A stretch of DNA of 64,000 nt from an uncultured Eubacteriales bacterium (lineage in GTDB: Bacteria > Bacillota > Clostridia > Peptostreptococcales > Anaerovoracaceae), in assembly GCA_902790905.1 (NCBI GenBank), contig CADATO010000003.1, positions 1 through 64,000 on the forward strand, given 5' to 3'. Under the pieces are notes generated by a model. That model had not been told where the DNA came from. It saw only the letters and a list, made by a program, of their open reading frames with translations, and made no database searches. Below are positions 26,555 to 35,263 of this stretch, one piece after another. Within the stretch, counting starts at the first letter, position 1. Each line of letters opens with the position of its first letter. The position numbers and the translations under genes are program-made.

Positions 26555-26577
26555 GGATGTTATGCACATCCATTATA
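26555..26577 (-). promoter_or_regulatory. -10 box and adjoining inverted repeat, minus operon
   Basis: TATAAT on the minus strand (26577-26572) touches a perfect 6-5-6 inverted repeat, GGATGT (26555-26560) TATGC ACATCC (26566-26571). The -35 region is weak. The repeat would sit at the transcription start and could be an operator or a 5'-end hairpin. Confidence 0.55.
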
Positions 26578-26633
26578 CTATAACAAATAGAGAAGAACAG
26601 TGCAGTGAAAAAAATGTGGTTTGTATGCTTTTA

Positions 26634-26642
26634 TGATATAAT
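26634..26642 (+). promoter_or_regulatory. Extended -10 promoter of the legionaminic operon
   Basis: TGATATAAT: a TG dinucleotide one base before a perfect TATAAT (26637-26642). No good -35 hexamer is seen. It lies in the 149-bp gap between divergent operons. Confidence 0.6.
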
Positions 26643-26671
26643 AATAAGCAAGTTTATTTTGCGGAGAAAGA

Positions 26672-27904
26672 ATGCTGAAAAGGCGGGTAATTAAAATGTT
26701 CAATCTGGATTTGTTTATTGCAGAGCACGTCATAAAGCGCCCTTCGTCCATGTTTGTTCCGGATATCCAAGCGAACAAAAGCGAACTGACCGAAAAAATA
26801 GAGGGCAAATCGGTTTTGGTCATTGGCGGGGCCGGATCGATCGGGTCTTCATTCATCAAAGCGCTTCTGCCCTTCAAACCGGCGGCGCTGGTCGTTGTTG
26901 ATACGAATGAAAACGCACTGGCGGAACTGACGCGGGACCTGCGCTCAACGAAGGGGATGTACGTTCCGGACGACTATATCCCGTATCCGATGGATTTTGC
27001 TTCTCCTGTCTTTGAAAAAATGCTTAGAGAACGGGGCGGGTTTGATATTGTCGGCAACTTCTCTGCGCATAAGCATGTCAGGTCCGAAAAGGATATTTAT
27101 TCGGTGGAGGCGCTTCTTCGGAACAATGTTCTGAACGCGAAAAAACTGCTGGATCTGCTGGCGGAGTACCCGCCGGAAGAGTATTTCTGCGTTTCCACAG
27201 ATAAAGCGGCGAATCCGGTTAACATTATGGGGGCGTCAAAGCGCATTATGGAGGATGTTATTTTCAGCTATTCCGACAGATTCCCCGTCAAAACTGCGCG
27301 GTTTGCCAATGTTGCATTTTCGAATGGTTCGCTGCCCGCCGGATTCCTCAACCGGATTCAGAAACTGCAGCCGCTGTCCGCTCCGTCGGATGTCAGACGG
27401 TTCTTTGTCTCGCCGGAAGAATCCGGGCAGATTTGCCTTCTCTCGTGTATTCTGGGCGAAAACCGCGCGATCTTCTTCCCCAAGCTGGAAGAAGCGCAAA
27501 TGATGACCTTTGACGCGATCGGGACGGAACTCCTGAAGGCGCAGGGCTATCAGGTGCTGGAATGCGAATCCGACGAGGAAGCGATCGATAAGGCAGAAGC
27601 CTTGAAACAGGGCAGCAGCCTGTATCCCGTTCACTATTCCGGCTCCGACACTTCCGGGGAGAAACCGTTTGAGGAATTTGTGACCGACACTGAGACGGCG
27701 GACATGCAGCGTTTTGGTTCTCTGGGCGTGATCACGGGAAAGGCGATTCCGGACAAGGAAAGGATTGCTGTGCTGTTTGAACAGCTCGGCGCTGCCTTTG
27801 AAAAAGAAAAGACCGAGAAAGAAGAAATCGTCCAGATCATCAAGTCCTATCTGCCGAATTTCGATCACATTGAAACCGGCAAGTCTCTGGACAGCAAAAT
27901 GTAA
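26672..27904 (+). CDS. legB: NDP-GlcNAc 4,6-dehydratase, LegB type
   Basis: 410 residues, soluble. SDR loop VIGGAGSIGSS near residue 50; catalytic stretch STDKAANPVNIMGASKR has Met in place of Tyr as in the C5-retaining dehydratases. The extra N-terminal 35 residues and C-terminal 100 residues match the LegB layout, longer than ordinary short sugar dehydratases. In Campylobacter LegB works on GDP-GlcNAc; the GDP-sugar-forming PtmE homologue in this operon fits. Start: GGAG lies 5 nt before ATG 26672; a later ATG at 26696 is possible. Confidence 0.85.
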   Translation: MLKRRVIKMFNLDLFIAEHVIKRPSSMFVPDIQANKSELTEKIEGKSVLVIGGAGSIGSSFIKALLPFKPAALVVVDTNENALAELTRDLRSTKGMYVPDDYIPYPMDFASPVFEKMLRERGGFDIVGNFSAHKHVRSEKDIYSVEALLRNNVLNAKKLLDLLAEYPPEEYFCVSTDKAANPVNIMGASKRIMEDVIFSYSDRFPVKTARFANVAFSNGSLPAGFLNRIQKLQPLSAPSDVRRFFVSPEESGQICLLSCILGENRAIFFPKLEEAQMMTFDAIGTELLKAQGYQVLECESDEEAIDKAEALKQGSSLYPVHYSGSDTSGEKPFEEFVTDTETADMQRFGSLGVITGKAIPDKERIAVLFEQLGAAFEKEKTEKEEIVQIIKSYLPNFDHIETGKSLDSKM

Positions 27905-27923
27905 GTCAGAAAGAAGGTTTAAT

Positions 27924-29099
27924 ATGGGCAAGTTCATTCCTCTGTCGATTCCGAATTTTGAGGGGAACGAAAGAAAGTATGTTGATGATGCACTGGACCA
28001 GGGGTGGGTATCCACGGGCGGTGCGTATATTACCAGACTCGAGGAAGACCTGGCGGCTTTCCTGCACACGAAAAACGTGGCTGCTGTGCAGAGCGGAACT
28101 TCAGCGCTGCACCTTTCTCTGGTAGAAGCCGGCGTTCAGCCGGGCGATATCGTGCTTGTGCCGCCGCTTACGTTCATAGCGGCAGTCAATCCCGTTAAGT
28201 ACCAGTTTGCATCGCCGGTTTTCATCGACTGCGATGACAGCTTCTGTATGGATCCGGTCAAGCTGCGTTCTTTCTGCAAAGAGGAATGTGAGTTTGACGG
28301 CACTGCATTGAGCCATAACGGGAAAGTCGTCAAGGCGGTCCTGGTCGTCCATGTTTTCGGGAACATGGCGGATATGGAAGCAATCATGGAAATCGCAGAA
28401 GAATACCATCTGAAAGTGATTGAAGATGCGACGGAAGCGCTTGGGACCTTCTACACGGAAGGGAAATACGCAGGGAAGTATGCCGGCACGATCGGCCATT
28501 TTGGCGCATTCAGTTTCAATGGCAACAAAATCATCACAACCGGCGGCGGCGGAGCGGTCACTGCCAATGACCCGGCCGTTGTAGATCACATCCGTTTTCT
28601 TTCCACACAGGCAAAAACAGATCCGCACTATTATCTCCATGACGAGGTCGGATACAACTACAGGATGACAAATCTGCAGGCTGCGCTGGGTGTGGCGCAA
28701 ATGGAGGAACTCCCGGAATTCCTCCGCAGAAAACAAAAGAATTTTGAGCAGTATGAGGAAGAGTTCAGGGACTTTGCGTACGGGACTATCATGCCGTTCC
28801 GCGAAGGGACCAGCTCTAACAAGTGGTTCTATTCTCTCAATATTGACAAGGAGCATGTTCATGCATCCATGCGGGAGATTATTCTGGCACTGCAGGAAAA
28901 AGGTGTTCAGACGAGACCGATCTGGGGCCTGATCAACGAGCAGAAGCCGTATTTGAACGAGGAAACATATCAGATGGAAAAAGCGCCGTATTATGCAGAG
29001 CGCATACTGAATATTCCTTCCAGTACGCAGATTACCCGGGAGGAGATTTCATATGTGGTGAGCACGATCAAACAGGTGCTTGAGGAGATTGCGGAATGA
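27924..29099 (+). CDS. legC: NDP-4-keto-sugar aminotransferase, LegC type
   Basis: 391 residues of the DegT/DnrJ/EryC1 family. N-terminus IPLSIPNFEGNERKYVDD followed by GWVSTGGAYI is characteristic of LegC. Cofactor lysine in SFNGNKIITTGGGG near residue 203. It transaminates the LegB product to the 4-amino sugar on the way to diacetyl-bacillosamine. The start is the ATG at 27924 (AGAAGG upstream), since the frame before it is the antisense/overlap of legB. It overlaps the next gene by 4 nt. Confidence 0.9.
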   Translation: MGKFIPLSIPNFEGNERKYVDDALDQGWVSTGGAYITRLEEDLAAFLHTKNVAAVQSGTSALHLSLVEAGVQPGDIVLVPPLTFIAAVNPVKYQFASPVFIDCDDSFCMDPVKLRSFCKEECEFDGTALSHNGKVVKAVLVVHVFGNMADMEAIMEIAEEYHLKVIEDATEALGTFYTEGKYAGKYAGTIGHFGAFSFNGNKIITTGGGGAVTANDPAVVDHIRFLSTQAKTDPHYYLHDEVGYNYRMTNLQAALGVAQMEELPEFLRRKQKNFEQYEEEFRDFAYGTIMPFREGTSSNKWFYSLNIDKEHVHASMREIILALQEKGVQTRPIWGLINEQKPYLNEETYQMEKAPYYAERILNIPSSTQITREEISYVVSTIKQVLEEIAE

Positions 29100-30142
29100 A
29101 AAGGCCGTCAGCAGAGAAATATATAGGGCGTGACACACTATCCGTTGCAGAGGCAATGCAGATCATCGACAGAAATGTCGGCGGTATAGTTATTCTTGTG
29201 GGAGAGAACGGAACGCTGACCGGAACACTGACAGACGGGGATATACGAAGATTCCTTCTGGCAGGGGGAAAGCTGGACGAACGTTCCAAACTGGCGGCAA
29301 ACCCGCACCCGCGTTATGCGTTTACGACAGAGGATGCAGAAAAGCTGTATCACAAGAAGAACTTCACCGCGATTCCGATTATCGATGAGGAAAACGTGGT
29401 CGTCGATGTCTATATCGGGGAACAGAAAACGCAGGAGTATCCCGCATTGAATATCCCGGTTGTGATCAACGCCGGCGGAAAAGGGACGCGGCTGGATCCG
29501 TTTACCCGCGTGCTTCCCAAGCCTCTTATTCCCGTGGGCGATCTGCCCATCATCGAGCATATCATGAATCTGTTCTCGAAGTACGGATGCACGGAGTTCC
29601 ACGTGATCGTCAACTACAAGAAAGAGTTGATGAAGGCATACTTTGCCGATAACGACAATGATTACAATATTACGTGGTACGACGAGGAAACCCCACTCGG
29701 GACAGGGGGCGGTCTGAGCCTGCTCAGGGGAAAACTAAACCGGACTTTCTTCTTCACCAACTGTGACACGCTGATCCAGACGAATTACGAAAGCCTGCTG
29801 GACTTCCATGTGGACAGCGAGAACGTGATCACGATGGTCTGCGCACATAAGAACCTGACGATCCCGTACGGTGTCATAGAGATGGGCGAGAACGGGGTCA
29901 TCGACGGGTTTAGAGAAAAACCTATGCTGTCTTTCCTCACCAACACCGGCATGTATCTTGTCGAGCCGGAAGTGCTTGATCAGGTGGAGGACAACGTGCC
30001 CGTCGGATTCCCTGATGTTGTTGAGCGCGTGCGCCAGCTTGGAAAGAACGTGGCTGTTTATCCGATCAGCGAGAGTGAATGGATGGACATGGGGCAGCTG
30101 TCTGAACTCGAAAAAATGAGAAAGCGGTTATACGGAGAATAA
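29096..30142 (+). CDS. ptmE: CBS-domain sugar nucleotidyltransferase (PtmE-like GlcN-1-P guanylyltransferase)
   Basis: 348 residues. Residues about 10-115 form a CBS-domain pair (LTGTLTDGDIRRFLL, then FTAIPIIDEENVVVDV). Residues 120-348 form the nucleotidyltransferase (NAGGKGTRLDPFTRVLPKPL). This CBS-plus-NTP-transferase order is that of Campylobacter PtmE, which makes the GDP-linked glucosamine that feeds legionaminic acid synthesis. CBS domains usually sense adenine nucleotides, so the step may be allosterically controlled. Its presence argues for the GDP rather than UDP route. Confidence 0.85.
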   Translation: MKRPSAEKYIGRDTLSVAEAMQIIDRNVGGIVILVGENGTLTGTLTDGDIRRFLLAGGKLDERSKLAANPHPRYAFTTEDAEKLYHKKNFTAIPIIDEENVVVDVYIGEQKTQEYPALNIPVVINAGGKGTRLDPFTRVLPKPLIPVGDLPIIEHIMNLFSKYGCTEFHVIVNYKKELMKAYFADNDNDYNITWYDEETPLGTGGGLSLLRGKLNRTFFFTNCDTLIQTNYESLLDFHVDSENVITMVCAHKNLTIPYGVIEMGENGVIDGFREKPMLSFLTNTGMYLVEPEVLDQVEDNVPVGFPDVVERVRQLGKNVAVYPISESEWMDMGQLSELEKMRKRLYGE

Positions 30143-30156
30143 TCTGGAGGAATGCA

Positions 30157-30786
30157 GTGAACAGAAGACTATTGCTTCTCGGAGGCGGTGGCCATTGCCG
30201 TTCGGTCGTAGACAGTGCGCTGTCTTTGAACATATACGACGAAATAGGGATCGTTGATTTTAAGGACAGCTCCTGCCTCGGCATCCCGGTCGTGGGAACG
30301 GATGATGACCTCCCGGCACTGTACAGCAAGGGATGGACAGACGCTTTCATCACGTTGGGGAGCATCGGGAATACAACCGTCAGGAGAAAACTGTTCCAGC
30401 TGATAAACAGTATCGGGCTGATGGTGCCTGCGATCATTGATCCTTCGGCTGCGGTGGCCGCCGGGACAGAGATAGGGCGGGGCGTCTTCATTGGAAAAAA
30501 CGCGGTGCTCAATACCGGCGCCAGTGTTGGAGACTGCGCCATCATCAATACCGGTGCTGTGGTGGAGCATGATTGCTCCGTGGGCGCATTTGCCCATGTC
30601 AGCCCCGGCGCGGTCCTGTGCGGAGAAGTGACAGTCGGAGCGGATGCACATGTTGGTGCCGGCGCTGTCGTCAGGCAACAGTTAGTCATCGGAGAGCACG
30701 CCCTGATCGGGGCGGGCAGTGTCGTACTGCGGGAGATACCGGCTCATGCGAAGGCATACGGGAATCCGTGCAGGGTGGTGGAATAA
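30157..30786 (+). CDS. legH: Left-handed beta-helix N-acetyltransferase (PglD/NeuD/LegH family)
   Basis: 209 residues starting at GTG, 6 nt after CTGGAGG. N-terminal small Rossmann-like domain (LLLLGGGGHCRSVVD) followed by hexapeptide repeats (GRGVFIGKNAVLNTGASVGD and so on) with the catalytic His in VEHDCSVG. It acetylates the 4-amino group of the LegC product with acetyl-CoA. Its stop directly abuts the ATG of the next gene. A NeuD-like O-acetyltransferase role is the alternative. Confidence 0.85.
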   Translation: MNRRLLLLGGGGHCRSVVDSALSLNIYDEIGIVDFKDSSCLGIPVVGTDDDLPALYSKGWTDAFITLGSIGNTTVRRKLFQLINSIGLMVPAIIDPSAAVAAGTEIGRGVFIGKNAVLNTGASVGDCAIINTGAVVEHDCSVGAFAHVSPGAVLCGEVTVGADAHVGAGAVVRQQLVIGEHALIGAGSVVLREIPAHAKAYGNPCRVVE

Positions 30787-31779
30787 ATGAGTGTATATAT
30801 TATCGCGGAAGCCGGCGTCAACCATAACGGCAGTTTTGAGCTGGCTTGCAGACTGGTCGATGCCGCGAAAGAGGCAGGCGCAGACTGCATTAAATTTCAG
30901 ACGTTTAAGGCGGAAAAGCTCGTATCGAAGGACGCTGGAAAAGCGGCGTATCAGCAGGAAATGACGGGCGGCGGTTCGCAGCAGGACATGCTCAGGAAAC
31001 TGGAGCTCTCTTTTGATGAGTTCCTGCGCTTGAAAGAGTACTGTGAGAAGAAAGAGATCCGCTTTTTATCCACGCCGTTTGATTTCGAAAGCATCCGGTT
31101 TCTGGAATCGCTGGATATGCCGTTCTGGAAAATCCCCTCCGGAGAGGTGACAAATCTTCCGTATCTGGTCGCTTTGGCCAAAACCGGGAAGCCGGTCATC
31201 CTTTCAACGGGGATGTGCACGATGAAAGAAATTGAGGCAGCGATACAGGTACTCAAAGAAAACGGAACGGAGGATATCCGCCTGCTGCACTGCAACACGG
31301 AGTACCCGACCCCGTTTGAGGATGTCAATCTGAACGCCATGAAGACCATGAGGGAAGCGTTCGGTTGCGAGGTGGGATATTCTGATCACACCAGGGGAAT
31401 CGAGGTGCCAATCGCGGCAGCTGCGCTTGGCGCAACGGTGATCGAGAAGCACTTTACACTTGACCGGACGATGGAAGGGCCGGACCACAAGGCGAGTCTG
31501 GAACCGGATGAGCTGGCTGCTATGGTGCAGGGGATCCGGCATATCGAAAAAGCACTCGGCAGCGGGATCAAGGAACCGTCGCCGTCCGAAAAAAAGAACA
31601 TCGCAGTTGCCAGAAAGAGCATCGTTGCCGGCAGACCAATAAGGCAGGGAGAAGTATTCAGTGAAGAGAATCTCGCTGTCAAGCGCCCGGGAACCGGCAT
31701 CAGTCCGATGAAATGGAATGATGTGCTTGGAAACCGCGCAAAGCGGGACTTTGAAGAGGATGAACTGATCGAACTATGA
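30787..31779 (+). CDS. legI: N-acylneuraminate/legionaminate synthase
   Basis: 330 residues. NeuB-type TIM barrel (IAEAGVNHNGSFELA, CIKFQTFKAEKLV, KIPSGEVTNLP, GYSDHT) plus a C-terminal antifreeze-like SAF domain (RKSIVAGRPIRQGEVF near 275). It condenses phosphoenolpyruvate with a 6-carbon sugar to form the 9-carbon nonulosonic acid. Sequence alone cannot separate Neu5Ac from legionaminic acid; neighbouring LegB, LegC and PtmE genes favour the latter. It overlaps the next gene by 4 nt. Confidence 0.92.
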   Translation: MSVYIIAEAGVNHNGSFELACRLVDAAKEAGADCIKFQTFKAEKLVSKDAGKAAYQQEMTGGGSQQDMLRKLELSFDEFLRLKEYCEKKEIRFLSTPFDFESIRFLESLDMPFWKIPSGEVTNLPYLVALAKTGKPVILSTGMCTMKEIEAAIQVLKENGTEDIRLLHCNTEYPTPFEDVNLNAMKTMREAFGCEVGYSDHTRGIEVPIAAAALGATVIEKHFTLDRTMEGPDHKASLEPDELAAMVQGIRHIEKALGSGIKEPSPSEKKNIAVARKSIVAGRPIRQGEVFSEENLAVKRPGTGISPMKWNDVLGNRAKRDFEEDELIEL

Positions 31780-32957
31780 AGAAGATAGGTGTTGTTACTT
31801 CGACAAGAGCAGAATACGGACTCCTGTCCCCAGTCATTCAGGAATTGCGGAAGAAAGAGTCGGAAGCGCTGCGGATTGATCTGATCGTTACCGGCACGCA
31901 TTTGAGCGACCAGTACGGCATGACGATCCGGGAGATTGAAGCGACGGGGGACAGGATTGACCATACGATTCCAATCCCTGTTGACTCCCGCGACGAGCTG
32001 GATATCTCCCGCAACCAGGCGGACGCACTCGTCAGGTTTACCGAATTGTTCTGCCGTGAAAAGTACGATGCGGTAATGCTGCTGGGAGACCGGTATGAGA
32101 TACTGGCCGTCGCTGTTGCGGCGGGGAATACACGGACCCCGGTGTTCCACCTGTGCGGCGGAGATACAACGGAGGGGGCACTGGATGAGTGGGTGCGCCA
32201 TTCGATTACGAAGATCAGCTACCTGCACTTTGTAACGAACGAAGAAAGCTGCAGACGGGTGATCCAGCTTGGGGAAGATCCGTCCAGAGTCTTTGATTTC
32301 GGATCGACGAGCATCGACAATATCCTTCGTGTGGCGGATATGCCGCGGGCGGAAGCGCTGGAGAGCATCGGCATGCCGGAATGCCGGTATGCACTCTGCA
32401 CGTATCATCCTGTCACCATGGAGCGCGGCGGCTTGCAGGCGCAGATGGACGAATTGCTCGGTGCGGTAAGATCTTTTCCGGATATCCAGTTCATTGTTAC
32501 GAAGTCAAATGCAGATCAGGGCGGCGCAAGGATCAACGCGATTCTTGACGATGCGGAAAAAGAGATCAGTAACCTGCACGTTTTTACATCGCTGGGAGTC
32601 AGACGGTACCTGTCTTTGATGAAGTATGCTGCGTTTGTGCTCGGCAACTCCTCGAGCGGGATCATTGAGACGCCTGCATTCGGGATTCCGACAGTGAATA
32701 TCGGAGACCGGCAGCGGGGGAGACTGCAGTCTGAAAGCATTGTCAACTGCAGCCCGGACCGGGACAGCATCGTCGGGGCGATCAGGATCGCGCTCAGCGA
32801 AGAGCACAGGGCAATAAGCAGAAAGGTCAACAGCCCGTATGGAGATGGCCGTGCTGCCGGCAGGATTGCAGAAAAAGCGATTGAAACGGTCATGGCGGAA
32901 ACGATCGATCTGAAAAAGACTTTTTACGATCTTCAGACAGGCGGGAAGCCATATTAA
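31776..32957 (+). CDS. legG: Hydrolysing NDP-sugar 2-epimerase (LegG/NeuC)
   Basis: 393 residues. Start KKIGVVTSTRAEYGLLSPV, then GDRYEILAVAVAA, HLCGGDTTEGALDE and GNSSSGIIETP near residue 290, all features of the hydrolysing UDP-GlcNAc/GDP-diacetylbacillosamine 2-epimerases. It releases the free mannose-type sugar used by the synthase upstream. ATGA overlap with legI shows translational coupling. Confidence 0.92.
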   Translation: MKKIGVVTSTRAEYGLLSPVIQELRKKESEALRIDLIVTGTHLSDQYGMTIREIEATGDRIDHTIPIPVDSRDELDISRNQADALVRFTELFCREKYDAVMLLGDRYEILAVAVAAGNTRTPVFHLCGGDTTEGALDEWVRHSITKISYLHFVTNEESCRRVIQLGEDPSRVFDFGSTSIDNILRVADMPRAEALESIGMPECRYALCTYHPVTMERGGLQAQMDELLGAVRSFPDIQFIVTKSNADQGGARINAILDDAEKEISNLHVFTSLGVRRYLSLMKYAAFVLGNSSSGIIETPAFGIPTVNIGDRQRGRLQSESIVNCSPDRDSIVGAIRIALSEEHRAISRKVNSPYGDGRAAGRIAEKAIETVMAETIDLKKTFYDLQTGGKPY

Positions 32958-32980
32958 AGTGAACGAGGCAGAGAACAGAT

Positions 32981-33736
32981 ATGATAGATGTAGAAAACCA
33001 ATACGGAACAAAAGAGCGGCAGATTGAACTGCTGGAGATGATTCGGGATATAGACAGCATCCTGCGCAGCCACGGAATCTCGTACAGCCTTTGCGGCGGA
33101 ACATTGATCGGAGCTGTCCGGGAGAAGGGGTTTATCCCCTGGGATGATGACATCGATATCATGGTTGACCGTGCAAATTTTGACAGAATCTGTGCGCTGT
33201 TCCGTGCAGAGAAGGACTTGCCTTATGTATTGAACGATTATCTGTGGGTGCGGCGCATCCAGAAGAAGAACGACTCGCGGAAAGGTCTTCAGGCTGCCAC
33301 GGTGGATGTTTTTGTAATGGATAATTGCCCGAACAACCCGTTGGTGCAAAAGAGCAAGGTTGCATTGATCAAAACACTGCAGGGTATGATGAAAGAAGAG
33401 ATAGACCTTTCGCAGGTGTCGCTGGTCTATAAAGTCTGCCTGATTGCTACCGCTCTGGCCGGGAGATGTTTCTCCTACCGGAAGAAGCTCCATTGGTACG
33501 ACAAAGTTTCAATGATCGGGAACAAAAGACAGACCGCATGGCTTGGCATGTATAATGATCTGTTTAAAAATCTGTCATTAAAATACGATAGAGATACATT
33601 TGCAAAATACCAGGATGCGACATTTGAAGGTGTCACATTGCCGATTACTGCAAAGTACGACAGTTATCTTACTACCGTGTATGGCAACTATCTGACACCG
33701 CCTGCAGAGGAAGAGCGCAAACCGGAACACATGTAA
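32981..33736 (+). CDS. licD: LicD-family phosphocholine transferase (second copy)
   Basis: 251 residues with the full signature CGGTLIGAVREKGFIPWDDDIDI near residues 38-60 and a TVDVFVMD segment. It transfers phosphocholine (or another CDP-linked alcohol phosphate) to a cell-surface glycan. It is the last gene of the nonulosonate operon, 23 nt after legG. It is only distantly like the first LicD, so the two probably serve different acceptors or donors. Confidence 0.88.
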   Translation: MIDVENQYGTKERQIELLEMIRDIDSILRSHGISYSLCGGTLIGAVREKGFIPWDDDIDIMVDRANFDRICALFRAEKDLPYVLNDYLWVRRIQKKNDSRKGLQAATVDVFVMDNCPNNPLVQKSKVALIKTLQGMMKEEIDLSQVSLVYKVCLIATALAGRCFSYRKKLHWYDKVSMIGNKRQTAWLGMYNDLFKNLSLKYDRDTFAKYQDATFEGVTLPITAKYDSYLTTVYGNYLTPPAEEERKPEHM

Positions 33737-33751
33737 TCCTGACTGTAAGAC

Positions 33752-33780
33752 TTGTCAAATCCATAGGTAACTGGGATAAT
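33752..33780 (+). promoter_or_regulatory. Promoter of the Wzz-like gene
   Basis: TTGTCA (33752-33757), 17-bp spacer, GATAAT (33775-33780), with TG at 33772-33773 giving an extended -10. Confidence 0.7.
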
Positions 33781-33831
33781 AGGGTTTGCATCAGGAACCG
33801 CAAAAGGGAAATCAAGTAAAAGGGGACATTT

Positions 33832-35022
33832 ATGGAATATAATCTGAATCTGTATGACATGATTACAATCATCAGGAACTCATGGAAGAGGATCCTGGCG
33901 GTTGCTTTGGTATGTGCTGTTCTCGCCTGCGCTGCCGGCGCTGTTAAGGCAATGGGCATCGGACAGGCCTCATCGGGAGGGGCAACGGAAGAGCAGTCCG
34001 GAGTCGATGTATATGATCTTTGGGTATCCTCCAAGGCGGAAGAATCCGAGGGGCTGACCGACCAGGTCATGCAGGCTTATGATACGGCACTCAATGCGCC
34101 TTTGATGCAGATTGATCCGTATAATTGTGTCTACCGGCAGCTCGTGTTCACTTTGGAAGATGCGTATGTCATCAGGAAGGATACATTTGAGTCCTGGGTT
34201 TCGGAGAAATTCACCGATCAGACGACCGGAGAAAGGAAATACATCCTTGATGTTCGAGGCAATGTCGGCGAGGTTGTGATCACGATCTGGGACAGCGAAG
34301 GGTACGATGTGGATGCGGCTGCAGAAGAGGTGCAGGCGTATGTTGTTCAGAAGGCAAAAGAAAACAATATCTCCATCATCGCCATGAACAATACCAGAGA
34401 GCAGGGATTGAGCCAGATAATGTTCGAAAAACAGGATGTGATCCGGAACAATATCCTGCGGCTTCAGAATGAAAAGGGGTACTTTGACGGCAGTACGGTC
34501 ATTGGCAGATCTGCCAACAGCGAGCCGGCCGGGATGAGCAAGCGCGATCTCATCAAGCTGGCCATTCTCGGATTTGCAGGGGGCCTTGTGCTCGGCGTAC
34601 TTCTTGCACTGTACCGCGTTGTGAGAAGGGGAATTCTTCTTTCTGCAGCACAGGTCAGGGACTTCTTCGGGCTCACAGAGATTGGTGTCTATGAGCCGGG
34701 CAACGGGGAGCAGGGCAAAACGCTCTCTGCCGTTGTTTCTGCACTGGCGGAAAAGTGTGAGAGCATCCTCGTTTTTGATGATCATGATCCGGAAATCATC
34801 AGCGCCCTTGCGCAGACGCTGAACGACAGCAGTGATAAGGAATTCAAGTGCGGAAAAGGTCTGTCGGAGGAGGCAACCGGTGTAGAGGGATTGCTTTATG
34901 CCGATGGATCGATCATTCCGGTAGCCCTTGGGAAGTCGACTTTCAAGGATGTACAAAGATATATCCGCTGGGCACAGCAGTTCAAGAAAGAAACAGTTGG
35001 ATTTATTGTTATTGAAGGGTGA
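33832..35022 (+). CDS. Wzz/CpsC-like chain-length protein with degenerate kinase-like tail
   Basis: 396 residues. Two membrane helices (about 20-40 and 245-265) flank an outside region, the layout of Wzz/CpsC polysaccharide co-polymerases. After the second helix about 120 residues (ALAEKCESILVFDDHDPEIISALA) resemble the shape of a bacterial tyrosine kinase but have no Walker A, no Walker B catalytic residues and no tyrosine cluster. No separate CpsD kinase or CpsB phosphatase is seen in the window. It has its own promoter and terminator. Confidence 0.7.
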   Translation: MEYNLNLYDMITIIRNSWKRILAVALVCAVLACAAGAVKAMGIGQASSGGATEEQSGVDVYDLWVSSKAEESEGLTDQVMQAYDTALNAPLMQIDPYNCVYRQLVFTLEDAYVIRKDTFESWVSEKFTDQTTGERKYILDVRGNVGEVVITIWDSEGYDVDAAAEEVQAYVVQKAKENNISIIAMNNTREQGLSQIMFEKQDVIRNNILRLQNEKGYFDGSTVIGRSANSEPAGMSKRDLIKLAILGFAGGLVLGVLLALYRVVRRGILLSAAQVRDFFGLTEIGVYEPGNGEQGKTLSAVVSALAEKCESILVFDDHDPEIISALAQTLNDSSDKEFKCGKGLSEEATGVEGLLYADGSIIPVALGKSTFKDVQRYIRWAQQFKKETVGFIVIEG

Positions 35023-35070
35023 TACCGCAGGCAATCGCTGAAGGGCGGATATAGAATCCGAAATGCAGGC

Positions 35071-35103
35071 GTGGCGCACGGGCTTTCCGTGAGCCGCGTT
35101 TTT
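35071..35103 (+). terminator. Terminator of the glycan region
   Basis: GGCGCACGG (35073-35081) pairs with CCGTGAGCC (35087-35095), one mismatch, 5-nt loop, then GCG and five T (35099-35103). It ends the Wzz-like gene and separates the glycan region from the ribosomal operon. Confidence 0.75.
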
Positions 35104-35136
35104 CGTTGCGGGTGCTGAAATTCTGCGATTTTATAC

Positions 35137-35164
35137 TTGCAATCGCGCAGAAAACCGCTATAAT
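35137..35164 (+). promoter_or_regulatory. Promoter of rpsF-ssb-rpsR
   Basis: TTGCAA (35137-35142), 16-bp spacer, perfect TATAAT (35159-35164). A leader of about 93 nt follows. Confidence 0.8.
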
Positions 35165-35171
35165 TAAAAGG

Positions 35172-35235
35172 CACGCAGTCTGCGTGTTTATACACAACAG
35201 AATACGTGCGCCCTGCGTAAGCACGAGGCTTACGC
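35172..35235 (+). promoter_or_regulatory. Structured leader of the rpsF operon
   Basis: Two hairpins: CACGCAGTCTGCGTG (35172-35186) and an 8-bp perfect stem GCGTAAGC (35215-35222) / GCTTACGC (35228-35235). rpsF operons often carry an S6:S18-binding leader, but I do not see its conserved bases, so only the structure is claimed. Confidence 0.4.
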
Positions 35236-35263
35236 CATCTTAGTCCATAGGGAGGAAACAAAA

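Noticed and set aside
30787-31779. Neu5Ac (sialic acid) synthase assignment
   Set aside because: Cannot be excluded by this protein alone, but LegB, LegC and PtmE in the same operon fit legionaminic acid; NeuNAc synthesis would not need them.
35172-35235. Named S6:S18 ribosomal leader
   Set aside because: Hairpins are present but I could not recognise the conserved binding-site bases, so only an unnamed structured leader is reported.
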